From: Clostridium sp. | Lineage (GTDB): Bacteria > Bacillota > Clostridia > Clostridiales > Clostridiaceae | Reading direction: 5' to 3' | NCBI GenBank assembly: GCA_018372555.1 | Contig: JAHAIU010000019.1 | Location: forward strand, 1-29,192 | DNA length: 29,192 bases | Part shown: positions 22,634 to 29,192 of the stretch, one piece after another | How positions within the stretch are numbered: position 1 is the stretch's first letter | Layout of the letters: every line of letters starts with the position of its first letter | Made by a program: the position numbers and the translations under genes | The notes under the pieces: generated by a model | What the model saw: the letters and a program-made list of their open reading frames with translations, nothing else | Told to the model about the DNA's origin: nothing | Databases searched by the model: none

Positions 22634-23851
22634 TTAATTATAAATAATTTCAGTAGAACTGTTTATTAGTACTTTCTTAGCAACTTCTAATATTTCATTT
22701 ATTGTAATATCTTCTAATCCTTCTATTTCATCATTATATATTTTATAATCACCAAACATAGTACTATAAGTAGAAAGTTCCTTAGCTGCGATAATATTTT
22801 GCTCTTCTCTAAATAATCTTTTTAGCTTTAAGGACTTACCTAAAGAAGAAATATCTACTTTAAAACTCTCACCTTCCATATTGATAATATCACTTATACA
22901 ATTATCTAATAACTCTATAGATTTATCTAACTTTTCTACTGAGGTGCTAAAATTAACTTTATATAATTTTATATACCTTTCATTAGAAACCTTTGTTAAT
23001 ACATCATAAACTAATGAATTTTTAGTTCTTAAAGTATTAAATAATATAGAATTAACACCTTCTCCAAAATATTCATTAAAAAGCCTAAAAGCTTTAAGTT
23101 CCTTCGAAGTTAGTTCATTAATTGGGAATATTCTTTGAACCCTAGCTATTTTAGTGCCTTTTTTAATATCTTTATATATATTAAATTTATTCATTTCATA
23201 ATCTTCGTCACTAATTGATTTTTCATTCACTTTGTTTTCCCATGTTGAAAAATATTTATTAACTAACTGTATAACTTCAGTAAAAGGCATAGAACTTACT
23301 ACTGCAATAGAAATATTGCTTGGGGAATAATTTTCATTATAAAAGTTTTTTACATCATTTAACTTTATACAATTCAAATCTTCTCTTCTACCTATTATAG
23401 GATATTTTATCCTTCTATTAGTAAAGCTATTTAAAAATAGCTTATCTTCACAATATTGCTCTATTTCCTCATCCCATTCTTCTAGCTCTTCTTTAATTAT
23501 TTCCATTTCTTCACAAAAACCTTTTTTATCAAAAATAGGATTTATGATTAAGTCAGAGAATAATTCTATTCCCTTTTCAAAGTCTTCATTAAGTAAAGTT
23601 CCATAATAAATTACATATGGATAATTTGTCATAGCATTTTGGAAAGCAAATATACTGCTCAATATATTATTTATTTCTTTTTCAGACTTAGTCTTTGTTC
23701 CCTTATAAACCATATGCTCTGTTATGTGTGCAAGCCCCAGCAAATCCTTTTCCTTACATGCACCAGCATCTACAGAAATAGAAATAGATGTAAGCTTTGA
23801 TGTTGTTTCTTTATAAATAACTTTAATATTATTATCTAGTATTACTTCCAT
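22634..23851 (-). CDS. M16 family zinc peptidase
   Basis: A 405-residue single-unit M16 (insulinase/pitrilysin type) protein. The zinc motif HITEH (His-x-x-Glu-His) is at about residues 43-47 in GLAHITEHMVYKGT. The downstream acidic helix EIIKEELEEWDEEIEQY holds candidate third ligands. The C-terminal part resembles the second M16 subdomain (SSMPFTEVIQLVNKYFSTW, then GEGVNSILFNTLRTKNSLVYDV). It has no signal peptide, so it is likely cytoplasmic. It follows the SCIFF maturase gene, but a strong terminator lies between them. A role in SCIFF leader cleavage is possible but unproven. Start AAGGAGGAGG then ATG at 23851. Confidence 0.92.
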   Translation of the reverse strand: MEVILDNNIKVIYKETTSKLTSISISVDAGACKEKDLLGLAHITEHMVYKGTKTKSEKEINNILSSIFAFQNAMTNYPYVIYYGTLLNEDFEKGIELFSDLIINPIFDKKGFCEEMEIIKEELEEWDEEIEQYCEDKLFLNSFTNRRIKYPIIGRREDLNCIKLNDVKNFYNENYSPSNISIAVVSSMPFTEVIQLVNKYFSTWENKVNEKSISDEDYEMNKFNIYKDIKKGTKIARVQRIFPINELTSKELKAFRLFNEYFGEGVNSILFNTLRTKNSLVYDVLTKVSNERYIKLYKVNFSTSVEKLDKSIELLDNCISDIINMEGESFKVDISSLGKSLKLKRLFREEQNIIAAKELSTYSTMFGDYKIYNDEIEGLEDITINEILEVAKKVLINSSTEIIYN

Positions 23852-23872
23852 AAAGAATTTCCTCCTCCTTTA

Positions 23873-23889
23873 TTACAATATAATTGTAA
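23873..23889 (-). promoter_or_regulatory. Perfect palindrome ahead of the M16 peptidase gene
   Basis: TTACAATATAATTGTAA is a perfect 7-3-7 inverted repeat placed between the scfB terminator and the Shine-Dalgarno of the peptidase gene. It could be an operator, a small RNA hairpin, or part of a promoter. No clear -35/-10 pair is visible. Confidence 0.35.
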
Positions 23890-23890
23890 A

Positions 23891-23930
23891 TTAAAAGCTG
23901 GCATTTGACTATTCAAATTCCAGCTTTTAA
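23891..23930 (-). terminator. Intrinsic terminator of scfB
   Basis: A 17-bp stem with one mismatch (23891-23907 with 23914-23930, loop of 6) begins 5 bases after the scfB stop. On the minus strand it ends in CTTTTAATTT. This is one of the longest hairpins in the window. Confidence 0.8.
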
Positions 23931-23935
23931 AAATA

Positions 23936-25291
23936 TTATTCTGCTTTTAATGCTATTGCACATTCAATTCTTTTCTTTTGCATAGCACAACCAATTTCAT
24001 AAGGTATATTCATATCACCATTAAAGTTTACATTATTAGCTTGGCACCCTCCACTACAATAGAATCTTGCCCAGCAATCTCTACATTTTGGCTTATTATA
24101 TATGTGTGCCTTCTTAAACTTTTTACCAAGATCAGCATTATAAGTATCATCATAAATACTTCCCAGCTTGTATTCTTCTTTTCCTACAAATTGATGGCAT
24201 GGATAAACTTCACCTTGAGGAGTTATAGCAACATATTCAAAACCAGCTCCACAGCCTGAAATTCTCTTATAAACACAAGGCCCACCATTTAAATCTACAT
24301 TGAAATGATAGAATTTATATTCGTCTGTGCCTTCTCTTTTTCTTCTTACCATATCTTCATAAAGCTTATCATAGTTCTTCATTATTTCAGGTAAATCTTC
24401 ATTTCTTAGAGAAAGAGGATGTCCATTTTCTAATACTACAGGTTCAATAGAAACTTCTTTAAAGCCTTCATTTACCATGGCCATTACATCTTCATAAAAA
24501 TCTGTATTAGCTCTAGTAAAGGTACCTCTTACATAATACATCTTACCTGGAGTTCTCTTTTCTATCATTTTCTTTATATTTGGAAGTATATCATCATAAG
24601 ATCCAGAACCATCTACCTTAATTCTAACATTATCATTAACGCATTTTCTCCCATCTAATGATAATATAATATTACCCATTTCCTTATCCATAAAGTCCAT
24701 CATATCATCATTTAATAAAGTAGCATTTGTAGTCATGGTAAATCTAATATTTTTTTTCCATTCCTTTTCATTATCCCTTGCATACTTTATTATCTCTTTT
24801 ATAGTGTCCATTATCATAGTTGGCTCTCCGCCAAATAAATCTATTTCTATATTTCTTCTAGGACCACTTCTCTTAACAACATAATCTATTGCTTTTTTGG
24901 CAGTCTCTAAAGACATAACCCCTTTATGTCCATTATATTCCCCTTCATCCGCAAAACAATATTTACATCTTAAATTACAGCCATGAATTATATTTAAGCA
25001 TACAGCCTTTATATAATCTCTATCATCCATTGATCCATGTGCTATATCTTCATATTGGTCTTCAGAATATAATAAACCTTCCTTAACTAGTTCCACCATT
25101 TCATCATAGGCTTCTACAATAGTTTCTTCATCGTATTTACCTTTAAGTAACTCTATTGTTTCTGATTTTTTCTTCATTCCTTCATCATGAACTAAATCAT
25201 ATACAAGTTCATCTACTATGTGAACTGCTCCTGTATTAACATCTAATACAAAGTAATTTTCACCTTGCTTAAATTTATGTATTAATGACAT
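23936..25291 (-). CDS. scfB: Radical SAM/SPASM maturase of the SCIFF peptide
   Basis: This enzyme (also called CteB) installs thioether cross-links from Cys residues of the SCIFF peptide to neighbouring residues. It has 451 residues. An N-terminal segment (YFVLDVNTGAVHIVDELVYDLV, about 13-35) fits the precursor-recognition domain. The radical SAM cluster motif CNLRCKYC has Cys105, Cys109 and Cys112, followed by DLFGGEPTM and ILSLDGRKCVNDNVR. The C-terminal SPASM region is Cys-rich: GPCVYKRISGCGAG, VYPCHQF, CRDCWARFYCSGGCQ and IGCAMQ. The precursor gene scfA is just upstream. The match to the TIGR03974 type is strong by motif and context. Start GGAGGTAATAAA then ATG. Confidence 0.97.
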   Translation of the reverse strand: MSLIHKFKQGENYFVLDVNTGAVHIVDELVYDLVHDEGMKKKSETIELLKGKYDEETIVEAYDEMVELVKEGLLYSEDQYEDIAHGSMDDRDYIKAVCLNIIHGCNLRCKYCFADEGEYNGHKGVMSLETAKKAIDYVVKRSGPRRNIEIDLFGGEPTMIMDTIKEIIKYARDNEKEWKKNIRFTMTTNATLLNDDMMDFMDKEMGNIILSLDGRKCVNDNVRIKVDGSGSYDDILPNIKKMIEKRTPGKMYYVRGTFTRANTDFYEDVMAMVNEGFKEVSIEPVVLENGHPLSLRNEDLPEIMKNYDKLYEDMVRRKREGTDEYKFYHFNVDLNGGPCVYKRISGCGAGFEYVAITPQGEVYPCHQFVGKEEYKLGSIYDDTYNADLGKKFKKAHIYNKPKCRDCWARFYCSGGCQANNVNFNGDMNIPYEIGCAMQKKRIECAIALKAE

Positions 25292-25310
25292 TTTATTACC
25301 TCCAAAAGTT

Positions 25311-25447
25311 TTATCCGATCGATACCATTGCTAACACTCCCACCTTCTATAAGTGGGATCTAAGCACTACTACGCGCCTGGATTAGTGCTTATAACCTTC
25401 AGATGGGATAGGATATTCCTTTTAAGCAAACTCCACCTGAAGATAAG
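25311..25447 (-). ncRNA. GC-rich structured element in the scfB leader
   Basis: Much richer in G and C than its surroundings and densely paired. Three stems can be read: CCCAC (25339-25343) with GTGGG (25353-25357); TAAGCACTA (25361-25369) with TAGTGCTTA (25384-25392), whose loop holds ACGCGCCTGG; and a 10-base stem 25397-25406 with 25433-25442 enclosing a small GGATATTCC hairpin. On the minus strand the element ends in GCAATGGTATCGATCGGATA, a few bases before the scfB Shine-Dalgarno. It matches no riboswitch that I can recall. It could be a regulatory leader, a small RNA, or the remnant right end of an IS200/IS605 (TnpB guide-RNA-like) element. The strand is inferred from the neighbouring genes. 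Confidence 0.5.
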
Positions 25448-25469
25448 AATCACTTTATTAAAAAGTCAA
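25441..25469 (-). promoter_or_regulatory. Weak candidate promoter ahead of the structured element
   Basis: TTGACT (25464-25469) and TTATCT (25441-25446) are 17 bases apart on the minus strand. The -10 overlaps the outer arm of the third stem, so a transcript starting here would lack part of that stem. This weakens either the promoter or the fold. It would allow scfB expression independent of scfA. Confidence 0.3.
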
Positions 25470-25620
25470 GGAGCTGTCCCACAAGGACAGCTCAATTAAT
25501 AATAAATAATTATTAGTGTAATTCCTTAGGAATTATATTAATAATTTATCTTTGAAAACTTCTAAAGAAGTTTTTTCATTAATTTTTAATTATTCATTTT
25601 TAATTGGCTAACAGCTCCTT
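25468..25620 (-). mobile_element. MITE-like element, copy 2, between scfA and scfB
   Basis: A 153-base non-coding element with perfect 10-base terminal inverted repeats, AAGGAGCTGT and ACAGCTCCTT. Read on the minus strand it lines up with copy 1 at 7276-7434: the end, then AAAAATGAATAATTA, a hairpin around AAAAACTTC/GAAGTTTT, a second around AATTCCTAAGGAATT, and an inverted subterminal block. Its left end contains GAGCTGTCC (25471-25479) with GGACAGCTC (25485-25493), followed on the minus strand by CTTGACTTTTT. This may act as a terminator for scfA. No open frame and no certain target duplication. Confidence 0.65.
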
Positions 25621-25627
25621 CTCTTAA

Positions 25628-25765
25628 TTAATTTTCACATTCTAAGTTTGCAACTGTACATGAAGTTTTGCAAGCTGATTGACATGAGTTAGCACATTCT
25701 TTACAGCCTGGCTTAACTAAGCTGTTTTTAATGTTAGTCTTGTTGATTGTCTTAATATGCTTCAT
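25628..25765 (-). CDS. scfA: SCIFF: six-cysteine ribosomally made peptide precursor
   Basis: A 45-residue peptide, exactly the size that names the family (six cysteines in forty-five residues). The leader is MKHIKTINKTNIKNSLVKPG. The core holds Cys21, Cys24, Cys28, Cys32, Cys36 and Cys43 in CKECANSCQSACKTSC and VANLECEN. The Cys residues are separated by small and polar residues that can act as thioether acceptors. GGGGGAG precedes the ATG, and a perfect TATAAT lies 35 bases upstream. The maturase gene scfB follows, after a MITE and a structured segment. Sequence, spacing and context all agree. The function of the mature peptide is not established. Confidence 0.96.
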   Translation of the reverse strand: MKHIKTINKTNIKNSLVKPGCKECANSCQSACKTSCTVANLECEN

Positions 25766-25799
25766 AATAATATCTCCCCCATATTACAAATTCCTTCCG

Positions 25800-25828
25800 A
25801 TTATATCATAAAATATCAAACTTTTAAA
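25800..25828 (-). promoter_or_regulatory. Promoter of scfA
   Basis: A perfect -10 TATAAT (25800-25805) has a poor -35 TTTAAA (25823-25828) at 17 bases. It lies in the gap between ktrA and scfA, about 35 bases ahead of the scfA start. Confidence 0.45.
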
Positions 25829-25855
25829 GACAATATTTACTTTATTCTCTCTATT

Positions 25856-26527
25856 TTAATTGTTTAAATATTCTTCAAACCTTCTTATATTAGCTTTCTT
25901 TCCTATAACTACAATTAAATCATTTTCTCTTAAAATATATTCTGGATCAACTTCAATCATAGTTTCTTCATCTCTCTCTACAGCTATTATATTTAAGTTG
26001 AACTCATTTCTGATTTTAGATTTTAATATACTTTTACCATCTATCCTATTTGTAGCTCTTAATTCTTCTATATGAATATCATTATTTAATTCTATAAATT
26101 CTAAAGCTTCTTCATTAAGTAATCTATTTGCAATTCTTATAGCCATATCATTTTCAGGATAAACTATTTCTGCACCTATCTTCTTTAATACACATCCTTG
26201 CTCGTAAGTATTAGCTTTAGCAATAACTCTCCTAACTCCCATATTAATTACGTTTAGAGTCGTTAATATACTTACATCAATTTTTTCTCCAATACATACA
26301 AATACTGTATCGCAATTTTGTATTCCTGTTTCTAATAGAGTTTCTTTATTTAAATTATTTACTACAAAAGCATTATCTGTATATGATCTAATTTGCTTTA
26401 TTTTATATTCATCACTATCTAATACTACAACATCTTTTCCTGCTTCAATTAAAGTTTTAGCTAAGGCAAATCCAAATCTACCTATTCCTATAATTCCAAA
26501 TTCTACTGCTGGTTTAAGATTAAACAT
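25856..26527 (-). CDS. ktrA: Potassium uptake regulatory subunit, KtrA/TrkA type
   Basis: A cytoplasmic gating ring subunit for the potassium channel-like transporter encoded just before it. The 223-residue product has an N-terminal Rossmann RCK domain with GIIGIGRFGFALAKTLIEAGKDVVVLDSD, including the GxGxxG nucleotide motif. A C-terminal RCK_C (TrkA_C) domain follows from about residue 140 (IHIEELRATNRIDGKSILKSKIRNEFNLNIIAVERDEETMIEVDPEYILRENDLIVVIG). In this family ATP/ADP bind the N-domain, and c-di-AMP can bind the C-domain. AGGGGGGAA precedes the ATG. It follows ktrB by 11 bases. Confidence 0.93.
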   Translation of the reverse strand: MFNLKPAVEFGIIGIGRFGFALAKTLIEAGKDVVVLDSDEYKIKQIRSYTDNAFVVNNLNKETLLETGIQNCDTVFVCIGEKIDVSILTTLNVINMGVRRVIAKANTYEQGCVLKKIGAEIVYPENDMAIRIANRLLNEEALEFIELNNDIHIEELRATNRIDGKSILKSKIRNEFNLNIIAVERDEETMIEVDPEYILRENDLIVVIGKKANIRRFEEYLNN

Positions 26528-26538
26528 AATATTTCCCC

Positions 26539-27831
26539 CTATCCTATAATTACTGCTTCTTCTGAATAAGAAGCACCTTGAGTTTGTTTAAAGGACCAAA
26601 TAGTTGCCATAGTCATAGGTCCAAGTCTACCGATAAACATTATTATAGATATAATTATCTTACTAGGATCAGTTAAATCTGGTGTTATTCCAGTAGATAA
26701 TCCAACTGTACCAAAGGCACTAGTAGTTTCAAATAATAATTGCATAAATGAGTAATTTGGCTCTAAAACGCTTAACATAAATGTTCCAACACAAACTACT
26801 AATAATGCTAAAATTATTAAATTGAAAGCCTTAATTATTGTATTAGCAGGTATCTTTCTCTTAAAAGCGGTACAGTACTTATTAGTTGCTGTACTATATA
26901 TGCTTCTAAATAAAGTAAACATTGTAGTAGTCTTTATACCCCCTCCTGTAGATCCAGGTGAAGCACCAATAAACATTAAAATTGTTAAAGTAAATAATCC
27001 TGCATTTGTAAAGTTACTTAATGGATAAGTGCTAAATCCTGCTGTTCTTGCTGAAGTACTAAAGAAAAAGGCTCCAAGCCATGAAATATCTTCAGTTGCC
27101 TTTAAGAATACAGTTCCAACTATAAGTAAGAAGGTAGTCATTACAATAACTACTTTAGTATGTAAACTAAATTTACTAAACTTTTTATATACTATTATTT
27201 CTCTAATTACTAAGAATCCTAACCCACCAAATATAATAAGTCCACAAGTTGTAAGGTTTAATAATATATTACTTTGGTAAGGTATTAAATTCTGAAGTCC
27301 TCCTAATATATCAAAACCTGAATTATTAAAGGCTGCTACTGAGTGGAAAACACTAATTCCCAAAGCATCTAATGGACTATAGTCTTTTGAAAAGACTATA
27401 TAGCTTAATATAGTACCTATTAATTCAAAGATTAATGTCATAATTAATACTGCTTTAACTAACCTAACTAAGCCTTGCATTGTATCTAAATTCATGGATT
27501 CTTTAATAAGCATTCTTTCCTTAATACCTACTTTTCTACCCATAAGTAATATAAACCCAACACCTACTGAAGTTACCCCAAGTCCTCCAATTTGAATTAA
27601 AAGAGCTACTACAGTTCGTCCAAAAACTGTAAAGGTATCTGCTGTATCAACAGCTATTAATCCAGTAACACAAACTGCACTAGTTGAAGTAAATAAAGCA
27701 TCTACAAAGGTGACTGTTTGTCCATCTCTTATTGAAATAGGTAATTTTAATAAGAGTGCTCCAATCAAAATAACTGAAAAAAACCCTAAAACAATGATTC
27801 TACCAGGGCTTATTTTCTTTAATACTCCCAT
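26539..27831 (-). CDS. ktrB: Potassium transporter membrane subunit, KtrB/TrkH family
   Basis: The ion-conducting subunit of a Ktr-type K+ uptake system, with KtrA as its regulator. The 430-residue product carries the four pore-loop signatures of the superfamily, each with its filter glycine: FTSTSAVCVTGL, SVAAFNNSGFDIL, STSARTAGFSTYPL and ETTSAFGTVGLSTG. About eight membrane segments surround them. The start is the ATG at 27829-27831, served by AAGGAG; a frame opening six codons earlier would leave the Shine-Dalgarno inside the gene. It has a perfect consensus promoter. No ydaO-type c-di-AMP riboswitch could be recognised in the leader. Confidence 0.94.
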   Translation of the reverse strand: MGVLKKISPGRIIVLGFFSVILIGALLLKLPISIRDGQTVTFVDALFTSTSAVCVTGLIAVDTADTFTVFGRTVVALLIQIGGLGVTSVGVGFILLMGRKVGIKERMLIKESMNLDTMQGLVRLVKAVLIMTLIFELIGTILSYIVFSKDYSPLDALGISVFHSVAAFNNSGFDILGGLQNLIPYQSNILLNLTTCGLIIFGGLGFLVIREIIVYKKFSKFSLHTKVVIVMTTFLLIVGTVFLKATEDISWLGAFFFSTSARTAGFSTYPLSNFTNAGLFTLTILMFIGASPGSTGGGIKTTTMFTLFRSIYSTATNKYCTAFKRKIPANTIIKAFNLIILALLVVCVGTFMLSVLEPNYSFMQLLFETTSAFGTVGLSTGITPDLTDPSKIIISIIMFIGRLGPMTMATIWSFKQTQGASYSEEAVIIG

Positions 27832-27897
27832 AATAAAGATCTCCTTCATAATATAAGTAATATTCTATATCGTATCCATTTTATCAATTTATGCTTA

Positions 27898-27926
27898 ATT
27901 ATATATTCCTGAAATTTTACTGTCAA
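27898..27926 (-). promoter_or_regulatory. Consensus promoter of ktrB-ktrA
   Basis: TTGACA (27921-27926) and TATAAT (27898-27903) are both perfect and exactly 17 bases apart. This is the best sigma-A promoter in the window. The leader to the ktrB ATG is about 60 bases. Confidence 0.75.
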
Positions 27927-28027
27927 TTTCTTTATTTTTACCGAAATTCTCTTAATTTAGCCCTCATATGTAAATAAATCAAATTAGTTTTAATTTAATT
28001 ATAAAACGTCACAAATACAAGGTTTTT

Positions 28028-28062
28028 CAATTAACAATTAGCAATTAATAATTAACAGTTAA
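28028..28062. repeat. Tandem heptamer repeat, five units
   Basis: The units are CAATTAA, CAATTAG, CAATTAA, TAATTAA and CAGTTAA, in exact 7-base register. Related units occur at 12125-12152 and, inverted, at 28351-28371. Confidence 0.7.
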
Positions 28063-28213
28063 GGTTAAAATTTAGACAATTTAAATTTTTGAAATAAATC
28101 ATTCATTTCTATAATTCTCATTAGTTCCCACAAAATTTAAACAAGTTAAATTTTTATATTAAAGCTTTCTTATTCTCAATTTTATGCGTTATTTTAAAGC
28201 TTTAACCCTAAAT

Positions 28214-28245
28214 AAAAAAGACCGCAGAGATTTATCTCTACAGTC
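28214..28245 (-). terminator. Intrinsic terminator of yebC
   Basis: On the minus strand GACTGTAGAGA (28235-28245) pairs with TCTCTGCGGTC (28220-28230) over 11 bases with two G-T pairs, loop TAAA, followed by six T. It lies about 130 bases after the yebC stop. Confidence 0.85.
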
Positions 28246-28350
28246 TCTATACTCTAAAAAAACATATTACAAATTAATATTATAATCAAAAATGAAATTA
28301 AAAACTCTTTAATTCAGTGATTTTGGATAAATCACATCCTCAATTATTCA

Positions 28351-28371
28351 TTGTTAATTATTAATTGTCAA
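28351..28371. repeat. Heptamer repeat, three units in reverse orientation
   Basis: The plus strand reads TTGTTAA, TTATTAA, TTGTCAA, the complement of the CARTTAA-type units at 28028-28062. It sits just past the yebC stop. Confidence 0.55.
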
Positions 28372-28377
28372 TTAACC

Positions 28378-29115
28378 TTATTCGTCCCATCCTTCTGGGA
28401 ACTCAGCATTATGGTAAACTTCTTGAACATCATCGTCATCATCAAGTAAGTCTAACATCTTTTGGAATTTCTTAGCATCATCTTCATTTAGTTCAGTATA
28501 AGTATCTGGTATCATCTTAACTGCTGCTTCTAAGAATTCTAATCCCTCTGATTCTAAAGCTTCTCTTACTGCGCCAAAGTCTTCTGGTGTAGTAGTTACT
28601 ATAAATACTTCTTCTTCAGCTACAAAGTCTTCTGCTCCAGCATCTAAAGCAAGCATCATTATTTCATCTTCATCTTTATCTTCTTTTTCTATTACTATTT
28701 CGCCTTTTTCTTGGAACATAAAGCTAACACAACCTGTTGCTCCCATGTTTCCACCACCTTTAGTAAATGCACTTCTTACATTCCCCGCTGATCTATTTTT
28801 ATTATCAGTTAAAGTTTCAACTATAACCGCAACTCCTGATGGACCATATCCTTCATAAACAATGCTTTCATAATTTACAGCTGATAATTCACCTGAAGCT
28901 TTTTTAATTGATCTTGTTATATTATCATTAGGCATATTTGCAGCCTTTGCTTTAGCAATTACATCTCTTAATTTTGGATTGTTGTCGGGAACAGGGCCTC
29001 CATTTTTAACTGCAATTACAATTTCTTTACCTAACTTTGTAAAGATTTTTCCTCTTTTTGCATCTACTTTTCCTTTTTTATTTTGAATATTATGCCATTT
29101 TGAATGTCCTGACAT
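28378..29115 (-). CDS. yebC: YebC/PmpR family protein
   Basis: A cytoplasmic protein of the widely conserved YebC family, described as a transcription regulator in some bacteria and as a translation factor easing ribosome stalling in others. The 245-residue product begins MSGHSKWHNIQNKKGKVDAKRGKIFTKLGKEI, the family signature. It contains NMPNDNITRSIKKASGE, YEGYGPSGVAVIVETLTDNKNRSAGNVRSAFTKGGGNMG and an acidic tail rich in Asp/Glu. GGGAGGAAT precedes the ATG at 29113-29115; an ATG six codons upstream leaves the Shine-Dalgarno inside the frame. It is often near ruvABC in other bacteria, but here it is over 20 kb from ruvAB. Confidence 0.96.
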   Translation of the reverse strand: MSGHSKWHNIQNKKGKVDAKRGKIFTKLGKEIVIAVKNGGPVPDNNPKLRDVIAKAKAANMPNDNITRSIKKASGELSAVNYESIVYEGYGPSGVAVIVETLTDNKNRSAGNVRSAFTKGGGNMGATGCVSFMFQEKGEIVIEKEDKDEDEIMMLALDAGAEDFVAEEEVFIVTTTPEDFGAVREALESEGLEFLEAAVKMIPDTYTELNEDDAKKFQKMLDLLDDDDDVQEVYHNAEFPEGWDE

Positions 29116-29160
29116 TTTAATTCCTCCCAACATTAATCTAAAATTTTTAACCTAAGTGGA

Positions 29161-29189
29161 ATTATATCATAATTATTTTTTTATTACAA
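29161..29189 (-). promoter_or_regulatory. Promoter of yebC
   Basis: TATAAT (29161-29166) and TTGTAA (29184-29189) are 17 bases apart on the minus strand, about 45 bases ahead of the yebC ATG. Confidence 0.6.
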
Positions 29190-29192
29190 ATC

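Larger units (their letters stand above)
27927..28377. other. Gene-free gap between ktrB and yebC
   Basis: No coding frame is supported. It holds the heptamer repeats at 28028-28062 and 28351-28371, which are in inverted orientation and enclose the yebC terminator. There is also a partial direct repeat of ACAATTTAAATTTTT (about 28076) and ACAAGTTAAATTTTT (about 28142), and two copies of AAAGCTTT near 28162 and 28195. Together these could be a decayed MITE of about 350 bases, or simply AT-rich sequence. Confidence 0.5.

Noticed and set aside
23978..24259. Plus-strand frame of 93 codons opposite scfB
   Set aside because: Antisense shadow of the Cys-rich SPASM region; no start signal and no independent evidence.
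25311..25447. The GC-rich segment as a tRNA or as a known riboswitch
   Set aside because: No cloverleaf or T-loop pattern fits, and the stems do not match the conserved cores of the common riboswitches I know. It is kept as an unassigned structured element.
26822..27280. Two adjoining plus-strand open frames opposite ktrB
   Set aside because: Both mirror the pore-loop and helix region of ktrB on the other strand; neither resembles a known protein.
27832..28027. A c-di-AMP (ydaO) riboswitch in front of ktrB
   Set aside because: The leader is only about 60 bases and lacks the conserved riboswitch segments and pairing.
28028..28371. Possible CRISPR array from the AT-rich repeats
   Set aside because: Units are only 7 bases, directly adjacent, with no spacers and no cas genes.

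Overview
This window looks like chromosomal DNA from a low-GC, spore-forming member of the Clostridia, most likely Clostridium sensu stricto. The base composition is strongly AT-rich. The gene set is clostridial: ruvAB-queA-tgt-yajC-secDF, a SpoVD/SpoVE-type pair, the SCIFF peptide with its radical SAM maturase, and a TIGR04086-type membrane protein. Shine-Dalgarno sites are strong (AGGAGG-like), and promoters fit TTGACA-17-TATAAT. The species cannot be named from this alone. Every gene I can support lies on the minus strand, so transcription runs from high to low coordinates. Plus-strand open frames look like antisense shadows.

Reading in the direction of transcription: yebC (28.4-29.1 kb) is followed by an AT-rich, repeat-containing gap. 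Next come a two-gene potassium uptake operon (ktrB-ktrA type, 25.9-27.8 kb) and the SCIFF RiPP locus, which has scfA (45 codons, six Cys) at 25.6-25.8 kb and the maturase scfB at 23.9-25.3 kb. A miniature inverted-repeat element and an unusually GC-rich, highly structured segment lie between scfA and scfB. After a strong terminator come an M16 peptidase and an Orn/Lys/Arg decarboxylase (21.2-23.9 kb), then monocistronic htpG (19.3-21.1 kb).

The 14-19 kb stretch is the most accessory part. It holds a pyridoxal-kinase/ECF-transporter operon with a palindrome at its promoter, ending in an endonuclease/exonuclease/phosphatase gene broken by a one-base frameshift in a 7-base homopolymer. Next is a striking 472-residue protein: the front half is a degenerate SF1 (UvrD-like) ATPase domain, and the back half is a complete LexA-type self-cleaving S24 peptidase in which the usual DNA-binding domain is missing. 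Downstream lie a 68-residue unknown gene whose leader shares an 18-bp motif (17/18 identical) with the fusion gene, and a DUF3784/PH-like membrane protein with a palindrome inside its promoter.

The 7.4-13.8 kb stretch holds mpg (alkyladenine glycosylase), a small exported protein, msrB, a class B PBP with two PASTA repeats paired with a SEDS (FtsW/SpoVE) partner, and a DegV-family lipid-binding protein. The last block (0.2-7.2 kb) is the conserved housekeeping run ruvA-ruvB-queA-tgt-yajC-TIGR04086-secD-secF: Holliday junction branch migration, queuosine tRNA modification and the Sec accessory complex. The first codons of another minus-strand gene run off the left edge.

The best candidates for something undescribed are the ATPase-LexA-peptidase fusion with its putative regulon and the structured element in front of scfB. 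Dispersed MITEs and AT-rich heptamer repeats occupy several of the larger gene-free gaps.
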